A stretch of DNA of 64,000 nucleotides from Solibacillus sp. FSL H8-0538 (GCF_038003525.1 NZ_JBBOPI010000001.1:921001-985000); one strand, 5' to 3'. Positions 18,248 through 28,037 are shown, numbered from the stretch's first letter. A program made the numbers and translations. Notes: generated from the sequence alone by a model not told the origin.

Positions 18248-18616
18248 ATGGCAGTCAGATTAAGACAGACTAATATTCAACAGCCTGGAATGCCTGAGCA
18301 AAAGAAGCAGCAACCACGCCAACCTAAACAGAAAAAAATAAAGCTTATTTCGGTACAGGAGAAAATACTATATGTGGCATTTGTAGTGCTAATGGCTGTT
18401 TTAGCAGTTTCGATTTTACATACACAGGGAGAAATTCAAACTGTAGGTATGGAAATTCAAAAAATTGAAACTGAAACGCAAAAAATAAGTATGGAAAATG
18501 TCGATTTAAAAGTTCGTGTTAGCGAATTATCTACGTATGAGCGTATTTGGGAAAAAGCGAAAGAACTCGGTTTAACACTAAATGAGAAAAATGTGAAGGT
18601 AGTGCCGGGCGAATGA
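18248..18616 (+). CDS. ftsL: Cell division protein FtsL
   Basis: 122 residues: a basic cytoplasmic tail (1-35), one membrane segment at ~40-58, and an extracytoplasmic leucine-zipper-like coiled coil (~60-105). It is a bitopic divisome protein that pairs with DivIC and DivIB. Sequence is poorly conserved in this family, so the call rests on topology and on its position between rsmH (0 bp) and pbpB (4-bp overlap). Confidence 0.9.
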   Translation: MAVRLRQTNIQQPGMPEQKKQQPRQPKQKKIKLISVQEKILYVAFVVLMAVLAVSILHTQGEIQTVGMEIQKIETETQKISMENVDLKVRVSELSTYERIWEKAKELGLTLNEKNVKVVPGE

Positions 18617-20820
18617 AAAAGAAAAAATTTCGTTTCCAGTTAGGAGCCTTTCTGATGTTTGCAATATATGGAGGGCTCTTTTTACTATTATTTTGGCGGA
18701 TTGTTCATATTCAGGCGACAGGTGAAGTTGAAGGTCATGCTCTAGCTGTTGAAGCAGCAGCTAAATATGAAAAAGAAACCGTGTTAGCAGCAGACCGTGG
18801 GAAGATTTTAGACCGCGATGGCAATATTATTGCAGAAGATACGCTAAGCTACCGCCTGATTGCGGTTGTTCGAGAGTCTGCAACTACAAACCCTGAAAAA
18901 CCGAGACATGTAGTTGACCCACAAGAAACGGCAAAAATTTTAGCGCAGTATATTCCAATGGATGAAGCGGAGATTTATGCGCGCCTTACAAAAGAGGGAG
19001 ATCCATATCAAGTCGAATTTAAATCAGCTGGTCGAGGTATTAGTCACGAAGTTAAGACTGAAATTGATGAGCTAAAATTGCCGGGTATTCTTTTTGTGAG
19101 TGATACGAAACGTTATTATCCAAATGGCTCCTTTGCTGCCCATTTAATTGGTTTTGCCTTAAAAGAAGATCAAAAGGATGGAACTACTAAAACGGTCGGT
19201 AAGATGGGACTTGAATCTATTTATAATGATCAACTCACTGGAACAGACGGCGCACTAAAGTATCAAAGTGATGCATTCCGTTATTTGTTACCGAATAGTG
19301 AGAAAATGGTTCAGCCAGCAACAGATGGTTCTGATATTCATTTGACACTCGATAAGTCGATCCAAAATTTTCTAGAAGACGCTATGTCACGAGTGAATGA
19401 TGAATATAATCCAGAATCGATGGTAGGTGTTGTAGCCAATCCAAAAACAGGGGAAATTTTAGCAATATCTCAACGTCCAACTTTTGATCCAGATACACGA
19501 GCAGGGCTTGAAACAAATTGGCTAAACGATGTCATTGAAAATGTTATTGAGCCAGGTTCTACGATGAAAATTTTTACTGTCGGGGCTGCCGTTGATTCTG
19601 GTAATTGGCATCCAAATGCAACGTACCAATCCGGTCAATATACGTTACTAGACCGAACAATTCGTGACCATAACTTAGTTGGCTGGGGGACAATATCTTA
19701 TTTAGAAGGATTCCAGCGTTCATCAAATACTGCCATGGCACATTTACTAGAAATTATGGGGCGCGATACTTTTGTAGAATATATAAATAAATTTGGGTTT
19801 GGTGAAAAGACCGGTATTGATTTACCTAGAGAAGCAACCGGTACGATATTAACGAAAGTACCAAGTAATGTTTTAACGACATCCTATGGTCAAGGGTCAA
19901 CGGTAACACCAATTCAGCTTATTCAAGGTTTAACGGCAATTGCCAATGACGGTGAAATGATGCAGCCGTATGTCATTGATAAAATTGTAGACCCAAATAC
20001 CGGGGAAGTTACATTTGACTCAAAGCCTACAGTAAAGAGTAAGCCGATATCAGCAGAAACAGCGAAAACGATGCGAGAGTTACTTGCTTCCACAGTAACT
20101 TCTGAGGTGGGGACTGCGAAACGCTTCCAAATAGAAGGCTATGAGGTTGCTGGGAAAACAGGAACAGCGCAAATGCCAAAGAAAAATGGTGTTGGTTATG
20201 ACTGGGGTAAAAATGAGTTCCTTTATTCATTTTTAGGGATGGCACCTGCAGACGATCCACAATTAATTATGTATATTGCAATCGCAAAACCGCAATTAAG
20301 TGCGACAGAAGTAGGCTCAGAACCCGTTTCGCAAGTTTTTAACTCCGTGATGCAAAATAGCTTGAAATATTTAAACATTAATCCGGAAGATGTGGCCAAG
20401 GTGAAAGTAACTTCTGTAGCAGACTATGTAGGTCAGCAAGCAGAAGCGATTCAAATAGAACTAATGAATGAGGGGCTGCAGCCAATTATAATTGGTAAGG
20501 GCGGGGAAGTAATCGCTCAATATCCAAAAGCTGAAACCAAGGCTACAGCAGGCAGTCTCGTATTTTTAAAAACGGACGGTGAGATTACATTGCCATCATT
20601 TACTGAATGGTCGCTACGTAATTTGCTCGTCTATAAAACGATGTCTAAATTACCCATTGAGATTATCGGAGAAGGCTATGTAGAAAGTCAAAGCGCTTCA
20701 CCTAACACAGTTATTTTAGATAACGCTCCAATTGTTGTAAAACTAAAAACGCCGGAGCAATCCTTTGCAACGCCCGTTGAAGAAATAGGCGATGAAGGCG
20801 AGCAATTACCACAAGATTAA
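18613..20820 (+). CDS. pbpB: Penicillin-binding protein 2B-type transpeptidase with PASTA domains
   Basis: 735 residues. Class B PBP that cross-links septal peptidoglycan. One N-terminal membrane anchor (~8-30); dimerisation domain from ADRGKILDRDG; transpeptidase domain with Ser316 in STMK, SSN at 370-372 and KTG starting at Lys515; C-terminal PASTA repeats from about 595. It starts in the last codon of ftsL. Its place between ftsL and spoVD identifies it as the vegetative division PBP. Confidence 0.95.
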   Translation: MKKKKFRFQLGAFLMFAIYGGLFLLLFWRIVHIQATGEVEGHALAVEAAAKYEKETVLAADRGKILDRDGNIIAEDTLSYRLIAVVRESATTNPEKPRHVVDPQETAKILAQYIPMDEAEIYARLTKEGDPYQVEFKSAGRGISHEVKTEIDELKLPGILFVSDTKRYYPNGSFAAHLIGFALKEDQKDGTTKTVGKMGLESIYNDQLTGTDGALKYQSDAFRYLLPNSEKMVQPATDGSDIHLTLDKSIQNFLEDAMSRVNDEYNPESMVGVVANPKTGEILAISQRPTFDPDTRAGLETNWLNDVIENVIEPGSTMKIFTVGAAVDSGNWHPNATYQSGQYTLLDRTIRDHNLVGWGTISYLEGFQRSSNTAMAHLLEIMGRDTFVEYINKFGFGEKTGIDLPREATGTILTKVPSNVLTTSYGQGSTVTPIQLIQGLTAIANDGEMMQPYVIDKIVDPNTGEVTFDSKPTVKSKPISAETAKTMRELLASTVTSEVGTAKRFQIEGYEVAGKTGTAQMPKKNGVGYDWGKNEFLYSFLGMAPADDPQLIMYIAIAKPQLSATEVGSEPVSQVFNSVMQNSLKYLNINPEDVAKVKVTSVADYVGQQAEAIQIELMNEGLQPIIIGKGGEVIAQYPKAETKATAGSLVFLKTDGEITLPSFTEWSLRNLLVYKTMSKLPIEIIGEGYVESQSASPNTVILDNAPIVVKLKTPEQSFATPVEEIGDEGEQLPQD

Positions 20821-20829
20821 TGTAGTACT

Positions 20830-20858
20830 GAATAGAAGTCCACTTATTTACATACGTT
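20830..20858 (+). promoter_or_regulatory. Candidate sigma-E promoter of spoVD
   Basis: GAATAGA at 20830-20836, a 14-bp spacer, and CATACGTT at 20851-20858 resemble the sigma-E pattern (-35 KMATATT, -10 CATACAMT with 13-15 bp). B. subtilis spoVD is sigma-E dependent. The element lies 24 bp before the start codon, inside the 62-bp pbpB-spoVD gap. Confidence 0.45.
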
Positions 20859-20882
20859 GTTTAAAACGAGGTGTGTTGTCGA

Positions 20883-22799
20883 ATGAAGTGGATTTCCGTC
20901 CATTCAAAAAAACGATTAAAGTGGATCTTGATTGCATTAGTACTATATGGCGTGGCGATTTTTCTTAAATTAATTTACCTTCAGTTTTTTCAATATGAAA
21001 AATTAACGACCTTAGCGAAGGAAAATTGGGACAGGGAAATTCCCTTTGCATCAGAGCGCGGACTAATTGTAGATCGGCATGGTGAGATTATCGTGACGAA
21101 CAAATTAGCACCTACACTGTACTTTATGCCATCTCAAAATTCGCAGCCGGAAGAGGTAGCAGAGGCAATTGCGGAAGAGCTTGGTATCCAGCCGTCACCT
21201 ATTTTGCAAAAGCTCAAGAAACGTGCGTATTTAATTAAGCTAGCACCACAAGCAAAAAATATTACGTATGAGCAGGCAGTTGCGATACAGCGCAGACAAA
21301 TCCCAGGATTATATAGCGGGGTGGATTATATTCGACAGTATCCGCATGGTAATTTGCTCGCGCGCTTTATAGGTTTTACGGGAGTAGACAATCAAGGTCT
21401 TGCAGGTATTGAATATGAATACAATCAACTGTTAACAGGTAAAGATGCGGCAATTCGCTTGTTCACAGATGCAAAAGGCAGTTCGCTAGCTCATGTTGAT
21501 GATGAATGGAAGGCAGGGAGCTCGGGTGCAACAGTTGAGCTGACCATTGATTTACGTATTCAACAATTCGTGGAGCGTGAGTTAGCGCAGGCGATGAAAA
21601 AGTATGATTCCGATCAAGCATTAGCCATAGCGATGAATCCAAATACTGGTGAGATTTTAGCACTTGCTTCTTTTCCAACGTATGACCCAGCGAATTTTAA
21701 TGAAGTAGAGCCGGCAATTTATAATCGTAATTTACCTGTGTTTATGACATATGAGCCTGGCTCTACCTTTAAAATTATTACACTAGCTGCAGCGGTAGAA
21801 GAAGACGTCGTCGATATGAAGAACGATCATTTTTATGATGCGGGCTATACACTTGTCGAAGGGGCACGCTTACGTTGTTGGCGGCGTGAAGGGCATAAGG
21901 ATCAAACCTTTTTACAAGTTGTAGAAAACTCTTGTAACCCAGGTTTTGTACAGCTCGGGCAACGTGTTGGTGCAACGAAGCTGCTGGATTATATTCATAA
22001 ATTTGGCTTCGGAGAAAAGACAGGCTCAAATATTTCTGGCGAGGCAAGTGGGATTTTATTTAAGAAAGAAGCGTTTGGTCCCGTCGAGCATGCGACGACA
22101 TCGTTCGGTCAAGGGATTTCTGTTACGCCGATTCAACAAGTGCAAGCAGTGGCAGCGGCAATTAATGGAGGCAATTTGTATCAGCCATATGTTGTGTCCA
22201 AAATTAAGGATGGAGATAGTGGTACCGTACTGCATGAAAATGTACCGACTATAAAGCGGTCAGTTATTAGTGAAGCATCCTCCACTATTATTAGAGAAGC
22301 ATTAGAGTCGGTTGTGGCAAATGGTTCCGGCCGACAAGCTTACCGTGATGGCTTACGAATTGCTGGGAAGACTGGAACAGCACAAAAGGTTGAAAATGGT
22401 CGATATAAGGATGGCGATTATATCGTTTCCTTTATTGGTTTTGCTCCAGCAAATGACCCGGAAATAATAATTTATGTAGCAATTGATCATCCGAAAAGTG
22501 CATTGCAGTTTGGTAGCGTCATTGCGGCACCGATTGTCGGGCAAATCATAGAAGATATTGCGCCGATTATTGGGATTGAGAAGCAATCGGAGCAGCTTGA
22601 CAGAAAATATGTATGGGGCGATGAATTAACTGCACGGCTAGCTAATTTTGTTGGGCAATCAGTTAATAGTATCGTCGAGCAACAATATCCGTATAAAATT
22701 CAGTGGCATGGCAGTGGAAGCAAGGTTGTACAGCAATTACCAGCTGCCGGTAGCCTAATAGAACAAGATGAAGTACTTCATCTCTATTTAGATAATTAA
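20883..22799 (+). CDS. spoVD: Stage V sporulation protein D, class B penicillin-binding protein
   Basis: 638 residues. Sporulation-specific transpeptidase for spore cortex synthesis in the mother cell. Membrane anchor ~13-33; ASERGLIVDRHGE starts the dimerisation domain; active-site Ser294 in STFK, SCN at 350-352 and KTG starting at Lys496; one C-terminal PASTA-like domain (~580-638). ATG 20883 follows CGAGGTG; an in-frame GTG at 20871 lies within that site. B. subtilis has murE next; here mraY follows after 92 bp. Confidence 0.93.
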   Translation: MKWISVHSKKRLKWILIALVLYGVAIFLKLIYLQFFQYEKLTTLAKENWDREIPFASERGLIVDRHGEIIVTNKLAPTLYFMPSQNSQPEEVAEAIAEELGIQPSPILQKLKKRAYLIKLAPQAKNITYEQAVAIQRRQIPGLYSGVDYIRQYPHGNLLARFIGFTGVDNQGLAGIEYEYNQLLTGKDAAIRLFTDAKGSSLAHVDDEWKAGSSGATVELTIDLRIQQFVERELAQAMKKYDSDQALAIAMNPNTGEILALASFPTYDPANFNEVEPAIYNRNLPVFMTYEPGSTFKIITLAAAVEEDVVDMKNDHFYDAGYTLVEGARLRCWRREGHKDQTFLQVVENSCNPGFVQLGQRVGATKLLDYIHKFGFGEKTGSNISGEASGILFKKEAFGPVEHATTSFGQGISVTPIQQVQAVAAAINGGNLYQPYVVSKIKDGDSGTVLHENVPTIKRSVISEASSTIIREALESVVANGSGRQAYRDGLRIAGKTGTAQKVENGRYKDGDYIVSFIGFAPANDPEIIIYVAIDHPKSALQFGSVIAAPIVGQIIEDIAPIIGIEKQSEQLDRKYVWGDELTARLANFVGQSVNSIVEQQYPYKIQWHGSGSKVVQQLPAAGSLIEQDEVLHLYLDN

Positions 22800-22891
22800 A
22801 TGTTAGTTCGTTCTTTTAAAATGGCAATAAAACAACTATTATAGTGAAGGATGTTCACTTAGAACAGAAGAAGATTTAAAGGAGTTTTTAC

Positions 22892-23866
22892 ATGACACTT
22901 GCAACAACAGTGACCATTTTAGCAGTATCATTCATCATAACAGTAATTCTAGCGCCGATTGGAATTCCAATGTTACGACGGCTAAAGTTTGGTCAAAGCA
23001 TCCGTGAAGAGGGACCCCAGTCGCATATGAAAAAAGCGGGAACACCGACAATGGGTGGTATCATCTTTTTACTAGCAATTATTTTAACGACTATAGGTGT
23101 AGGCAATATTTTTGATTTATTTACAACACAAACAGTTGTTTTATTACTCGTTTTAGTTGGATTTGGAGTCATTGGTTTTTTAGATGATGGATTAAAAGTA
23201 ATCTTTAAAAGAAATTTAGGATTAACATCATTGCAAAAATTAATCGGGCAAATTGTCATTGCAATTGCAGCATTTCTGTTATTACGTCTAGGTACATTCG
23301 ATACATCGATTACCATTCCATATACAGATTTATCGATTGATTTTGGGGTGTTATATGTTGCATTTTTAATTTTCTGGTTAGTAGGTTTCTCAAATGCCGT
23401 CAACTTAACAGATGGCTTAGATGGCTTAGTAGCAGGAACAGCTTCGATTGCCTTTGCAGCATTTGGCGTTATTGCACTGTTTAATGAGCAAGGTGATATC
23501 GCATTATTTGCTTTTGTTGTAACAGGTTCTTTACTAGGCTTCCTTATTTTCAATGCCAACCCAGCGAAAGTATTTATGGGCGATACGGGTTCACTTGCTT
23601 TAGGCGGTGCACTGGCAATGATTTCTGTGCTTGTAAAGTCAGAGTTATTGTTATTACTAATCGGGTTGGTGTTCGTTATTGAAACATTATCTGTTATTTT
23701 ACAAGTAGGTAGTTTTAAATTACGCAAAAAACGTATTTTTAAGATGAGCCCTATTCATCACCATTTCGAGTTATCGGGTTGGTCAGAATGGAAGGTCGTA
23801 GTTGTATTTTGGTCTACAGGGTTAATCGTTGCATTAATTGCAGTATTAGCGGAGGCGTTTTTATGA
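22892..23866 (+). CDS. mraY: Phospho-N-acetylmuramoyl-pentapeptide transferase
   Basis: 324 residues with about ten membrane segments. It transfers phospho-MurNAc-pentapeptide to undecaprenyl phosphate, making lipid I at the inner membrane face. Seen: KKAGTPTMGGI near residue 47, the catalytic FLDDGLKV near 97, NAVNLTDGLDGL near 168, and the cytoplasmic SPIHHHFE near 288. AAAGGAG precedes the ATG. Its last bases overlap murD by 4 bp. Confidence 0.96.
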   Translation: MTLATTVTILAVSFIITVILAPIGIPMLRRLKFGQSIREEGPQSHMKKAGTPTMGGIIFLLAIILTTIGVGNIFDLFTTQTVVLLLVLVGFGVIGFLDDGLKVIFKRNLGLTSLQKLIGQIVIAIAAFLLLRLGTFDTSITIPYTDLSIDFGVLYVAFLIFWLVGFSNAVNLTDGLDGLVAGTASIAFAAFGVIALFNEQGDIALFAFVVTGSLLGFLIFNANPAKVFMGDTGSLALGGALAMISVLVKSELLLLLIGLVFVIETLSVILQVGSFKLRKKRIFKMSPIHHHFELSGWSEWKVVVVFWSTGLIVALIAVLAEAFL

Positions 23867-25215
23867 TTGAGTATGCAGGGTTAGAATTTAAGAAAGTATT
23901 AGTATTAGGTTTGGCAAAAAGTGGTGTTGCTGCAGCGGAGCTATTACATAAGCTTGGTGCATTTGTAACCGTAAATGATGCAAAACCATTTGATGCAAAC
24001 CCAGAAGCGCAGGGACTACTTGCAAAAGGCATTACGGTTATTTGTGGCCGTCACCCAGAAGATTTACTGGATGAAGGATTTGAATTAATCGTGAAAAATC
24101 CAGGTATTCCTTACAGCAATCCAATTATTGCTGATGCAATAGCACGTGGATTACAAGTCATAACTGAAATGGAGCTTGCGTATTTAGTAAGTGAGGCTCC
24201 ATTTATTGGGATTACGGGTTCTAATGGTAAAACAACAACGACAACGTTAATTTTTGAAATGTTAAATGCTGGAGAGCGCAAGCCATTAATCGCCGGAAAT
24301 ATCGGGACAGTGGCTTGTGGTGTAGCGGCTGAAGCGACAGCAGACAATGTTATCGTTACAGAGCTTTCTTCATTCCAACTAATGGGGACACTTACATTTA
24401 AGCCTCGTATTGCCATTTTAACAAATCTTTATGATGCGCACTTAGACTACCACGGAACGTTTGAAAATTACGTAGAAGCGAAATTTGGCGTGACACGTAA
24501 TCAAACAGCAGAAGATTATTTCATTTATAATGTGGACCAAGAAATCGTACGTAATTATGCAGCGAAATCTAATGCACAGCTTGTACCTTTTACAACAAAA
24601 GGACAGACAGCTGAAGGTATTAGTGCAGATGCAACGACAATTTACTGGCAAGGTGATGCCATTTTACAACGTAGTGAAATTGCTCTGCCAGGACAGCATA
24701 ATTTAGAAAATATTTTATGTGCGGTGGCAGCATCACTTTTACACGGATGTTCTATTGAAGCAATTAAACAAGTACTTGCTCACTTTGGTGGCGTGCGTCA
24801 TCGGACACAGTTTGTACGTGAATGGAAAGGCCGTAAAATTTACAACGATTCAAAAGCGACAAACTGCTTGGCAACGAAAAGTGCGCTTGCCGCATTTAAT
24901 CATCCGATTGTGTTATTAGCTGGTGGCTTAGATCGAGGTCATTCATTTGAAGAACTACGCGAAGAAATGAGCAATGTAAAAGCCGTTGTTGCATTTGGTG
25001 AAACCGGTTTACGTTTTATAGAGTTTGCAAAATCATGCGGAATTACCGACACAATTAGAGCCATTGATGTAGAAGATGCAGTAGGCTATGCAGCCAAGCT
25101 TTCTGCAGAGGGGGATATTATTCTACTATCACCTGCATGTGCCAGCTGGGACCAGCATGGTAGCTTTGAAATCCGTGGCGATTTATTTATTGAGCGTGTC
25201 ATGAAGCTTTCTTAA
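23863..25215 (+). CDS. murD: UDP-N-acetylmuramoylalanine--D-glutamate ligase
   Basis: 450 residues. Adds D-glutamate to UDP-MurNAc-L-alanine in the cytoplasm. The N-terminal LGLAKSG nucleotide-fold motif, P-loop GITGSNGKTTT (~117-127), the NLYDAHLDYHG segment (~188-198), the NDSKATN motif and a final SPACASWDQ are all present. ATG 23863 overlaps the mraY stop (ATGA) with GCGGAGG before it. In B. subtilis murD is followed by spoVE, murG and murB; here only spoVE follows. Confidence 0.96.
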   Translation: MIEYAGLEFKKVLVLGLAKSGVAAAELLHKLGAFVTVNDAKPFDANPEAQGLLAKGITVICGRHPEDLLDEGFELIVKNPGIPYSNPIIADAIARGLQVITEMELAYLVSEAPFIGITGSNGKTTTTTLIFEMLNAGERKPLIAGNIGTVACGVAAEATADNVIVTELSSFQLMGTLTFKPRIAILTNLYDAHLDYHGTFENYVEAKFGVTRNQTAEDYFIYNVDQEIVRNYAAKSNAQLVPFTTKGQTAEGISADATTIYWQGDAILQRSEIALPGQHNLENILCAVAASLLHGCSIEAIKQVLAHFGGVRHRTQFVREWKGRKIYNDSKATNCLATKSALAAFNHPIVLLAGGLDRGHSFEELREEMSNVKAVVAFGETGLRFIEFAKSCGITDTIRAIDVEDAVGYAAKLSAEGDIILLSPACASWDQHGSFEIRGDLFIERVMKLS

Positions 25216-25233
25216 CCTGATGAGCCCTTTACG

Positions 25234-25294
25234 TTTCACCCAAAATGCGGATGGGGCCAACAACAGGATGTTGGTCATCGCAACTTGGGTGAAA
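25234..25294. repeat. Long nested palindrome between murD and spoVE
   Basis: Outer arms TTTCACCCAA (25234-25243) and TTGGGTGAAA (25285-25294) enclose GATG/CATC and an inner GGCCAACA (25255-25262) with TGTTGGTC (25269-25276) hairpin. No T run follows, so it is not an ordinary terminator. The full gap is 205 bp. Confidence 0.75.
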
Positions 25295-25420
25295 ATGATT
25301 TAGCTGTGCGATAGCAACAAATGTTTTTGCTGTGTAAAAGCAAAGAGACAGCTAAAAAACGGCGCAAATGGGATTTTCTAAAATGCTGAAGTAGAAAGGA
25401 TTGTCACACTGACTCATCAG

Positions 25421-26500
25421 TTGAAGCGAGTATTTTTTACTTGTGCCTGTTTGCTTTCGGTTATTGGCATTGTTTTTATTTATTCTGCTGGTACGTATTG
25501 GAGTTCCGTGCATTACGTCGGACAAACCCCTTTTTATATTAAGCAAGCCGTTTATTTTATTGTCGCAGTGGGAAGCTGTCTAATTTTGATGAAGGCGAAA
25601 TTTCTACATAGTGAGCGAACATGGACAATGTTATATGTCTTTTCGCTCCTATTATTAGTTGGGGTTTTAATTCCTGGCATTGGTATAGTACGTAACGGTT
25701 CACAAAGTTGGATTGGCTTTGGTCCCTTATCGCTACAGCCAGCTGAACTTGCTAAACTGACGACACTCGTGTATTTAAGCATCGTGTTGTCTAAGCGGAA
25801 GCTAGGAGAAAGAATCGTCCAAATTAAACATTTTGGCATTATATTATTGCCATCGTTTCTCATTATGTTACAGCCTGATTTTGGAGCCGTGTTCATTTTA
25901 CTAGTTGCAGCTTTGGTCTTATTATTCATCGCACAATATCCACTGAAGCTATATGTGTTCGTCTTATTGTTAGGGGCAGGAGGTTTAGTCGGCCTTATTT
26001 TGGCGGCGCCGTATAGGCTAAAACGAATTGAAGCCTTTTTAAATCCATGGGCAGATCAGTTAGGAAGTGGTTTCCAAGCTGTCCAATCACTATTAGCAAT
26101 TGGACCAGCTGGATTATTTGGGCATGGTTTTCTAAAAAGTAGACAAAAATATTTATACTTACCAGAACCACAAAATGACTTTATTTTTTCGATTATTCTT
26201 GAAGAGATGGGGTTAGCTGGTGGGGTGGTGCTGCTGCTTATTTTTGCGTGCTTTTTAATGACCGGTTATGCACTCGCGATTCGTGCTTTGCTACAAAAAC
26301 AGTTTTACATTATTAGCGCTTTAACGACGATGATTGCTATTCAGGCATGCCTAAATATAGGGGTTGTTATTAGTCTATTACCGGTAACGGGTGTGACGCT
26401 TCCATTTATTAGTTATGGTGGGACATCGTTATTAATGATTTGGTTCACCGTCGCGACCATTTTAAATTTTGCCAATGAGCGAATTAGGAAGGAGGAGTAA
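25421..26500 (+). CDS. spoVE: SpoVE, FtsW/RodA-family (SEDS) glycosyltransferase
   Basis: 359 residues with about ten membrane segments. SEDS proteins polymerise lipid II into glycan; SpoVE works with SpoVD on spore cortex. Seen: IVRNGSQSWIGFGPLSLQPAE, where the catalytic region lies, then LQPDFG, a PAGLFGHGFLKSRQK loop and the final LPFISYGGTSL. The position after murD and next to spoVD supports SpoVE over FtsW. TTG 25421 is the first standard start, but it lacks a Shine-Dalgarno at normal distance; a CTG at 25409 would sit 8 bases after AAAGGA, so the true start may be there. Confidence 0.85.
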   Translation: MKRVFFTCACLLSVIGIVFIYSAGTYWSSVHYVGQTPFYIKQAVYFIVAVGSCLILMKAKFLHSERTWTMLYVFSLLLLVGVLIPGIGIVRNGSQSWIGFGPLSLQPAELAKLTTLVYLSIVLSKRKLGERIVQIKHFGIILLPSFLIMLQPDFGAVFILLVAALVLLFIAQYPLKLYVFVLLLGAGGLVGLILAAPYRLKRIEAFLNPWADQLGSGFQAVQSLLAIGPAGLFGHGFLKSRQKYLYLPEPQNDFIFSIILEEMGLAGGVVLLLIFACFLMTGYALAIRALLQKQFYIISALTTMIAIQACLNIGVVISLLPVTGVTLPFISYGGTSLLMIWFTVATILNFANERIRKEE

Positions 26501-26503
26501 GCG

Positions 26504-27334
26504 GTGAAAAAAGTGATTGATATAACGGAACGTGTTCCAGCAATGCAAAGAGAACGCAAAAAGCGAACAAATTTTAAATTTGTAGCATTAACGACCATAT
26601 TCGTATTTATAATTGCTTTACTCCTATATTTCCAAACGTCCTATAGTGATATAAAGAAAATTGAAATTATAGGCGATGAAATTGTTGACAGTTCATTTTA
26701 TTTAAAACAATCCGGCTTAAAAATAAATAACTCGATGTGGGGCTTTAAAATAGCCGATATTGAGAAAGAGATTTCTGCAAGTGACTGGGTACAATCGGTA
26801 AAGGTAGAGCGCAAGTTTTTAAATCGAGTAATAGTGACAGTGGATGAATGGAATAAAGTGGCCTATATTTCGAAGGATGGGACATTTTACCCGATTTTAG
26901 AAAATGGCGTCATCTTTCAACAATCGAGTGAGCTCGTTCCAATCGATGCTCCTATTTTTCTAGAGTTTGATGATGAAAGTTTGCGTAAAAAATTGTTAAA
27001 GGAATTAGCGCAGCTTAATCCACAAGTGTTAGCGCTCATTTCACAAATCAACGCGTCACCGTCAAATGCAGATCCATATGCTGTAACACTTTTCATGAAT
27101 GATGGCTATGAAGTACGGGCTGATATTTCATCGCTTTCAAGCAAGCTTAATTACTATCCTTCCATCGTCGCACAAATAGAAAGTGTCGAAGGATATGAAA
27201 AGGGAATTATTGATATTGAAGTAGGTTCTTATTATCGTCCTTTTTCCGATGAATACGCGGTCGGATTAGCTGAAGAGATAGATAGTGAAGCAGCAGGAGG
27301 AGTGGAAGACAATGAAGAGCAATCTTCACAATAA
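26504..27334 (+). CDS. divIB: Cell division protein DivIB (FtsQ)
   Basis: 276 residues. Cytoplasmic tail 1-23, membrane segment ~24-44, then a POTRA domain (KKIEIIGDEIVDSSF, ~48-115) and a beta domain, ending in an acidic tail. Bitopic divisome scaffold that stabilises FtsL and DivIC. Start is GTG 26504 following AAGGAGGAG. The gene directly follows spoVE (3 bp); murG and murB, which sit between them in B. subtilis, are absent. Confidence 0.93.
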   Translation: MKKVIDITERVPAMQRERKKRTNFKFVALTTIFVFIIALLLYFQTSYSDIKKIEIIGDEIVDSSFYLKQSGLKINNSMWGFKIADIEKEISASDWVQSVKVERKFLNRVIVTVDEWNKVAYISKDGTFYPILENGVIFQQSSELVPIDAPIFLEFDDESLRKKLLKELAQLNPQVLALISQINASPSNADPYAVTLFMNDGYEVRADISSLSSKLNYYPSIVAQIESVEGYEKGIIDIEVGSYYRPFSDEYAVGLAEEIDSEAAGGVEDNEEQSSQ

Positions 27335-28037
27335 AAAAGCTCCTCTTTTTAATCGGAAATATTTTGTACTGTTAATTGTTTGTATTATTACAGGCTTTTT
27401 CATTGGCTATTCGTACAACTTATCGAAGGATAAAAAAACAGTAAGCTCAGCCTCCATGTATTACCAGAAGGAAAATACGTACCGACAAGAGCTAATTGAG
27501 CAGCAAGAACGTAATAAAGAATTAACAGATGAAGTAAATAGCGTTGAAAAGAAAATTCGTGCTTATGAAAAAGAATTTGCGTCAAATGAAGAACAGTATG
27601 AGCAATATATTGAGGAAGCCGAACGGTTGCGCTTACTTTTAGGGACAACCCCTGGGGAAGGCGAAGGCATTAAGCTAACGCTGGAAGATGGAGAGTATGA
27701 TGCTGCGAGCACGAATCCAAATGATTATATTGTGCATGATAGTCATATTTTCAAAGTGATTAATGAATTGAAAATTGCTGGTGCGGAAGCAATTGCGATA
27801 AATGGGCAACGTTTAAAAACGAATTCCTATATTAGTTGCAATGGCCCTGTGATAACAGTAGATGATAAACAGCATCCTGCCCCTTTCGTCATTGAAGCAG
27901 TGGGCAAGCAATCCGTACTAATTGCTTCATTAGAGCTAGCTGGGGGCGTTTTTGACCAGTTATTAAATGAACGTGTTATTGTGACGCTAGAGAAGAGCGA
28001 TAGAATTCAAATGCCTTCCGTAAATGAAGAAAATTAA
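27312..28037 (+). CDS. ylxW: DUF881 family protein YlxW
   Basis: 241 residues: one N-terminal membrane segment (~16-35), a coiled coil (~55-105), and the extracellular DUF881 domain from GTTPGEGEGIKLTL, with the SYISCNGPVITV segment. Function unsettled; the family accompanies divIB/ftsA in Bacillales. ATG 27312 lies 10 bases after AGGAGGAG and overlaps the end of divIB by 23 bp. Confidence 0.85.
   Translation: MKSNLHNKKAPLFNRKYFVLLIVCIITGFFIGYSYNLSKDKKTVSSASMYYQKENTYRQELIEQQERNKELTDEVNSVEKKIRAYEKEFASNEEQYEQYIEEAERLRLLLGTTPGEGEGIKLTLEDGEYDAASTNPNDYIVHDSHIFKVINELKIAGAEAIAINGQRLKTNSYISCNGPVITVDDKQHPAPFVIEAVGKQSVLIASLELAGGVFDQLLNERVIVTLEKSDRIQMPSVNEEN

Noticed and set aside
22993-23727. 244-codon minus-strand frame inside mraY
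   Set aside because: Antisense to a membrane protein; Asn-, Lys- and Pro-rich product is the expected mirror of hydrophobic codons.
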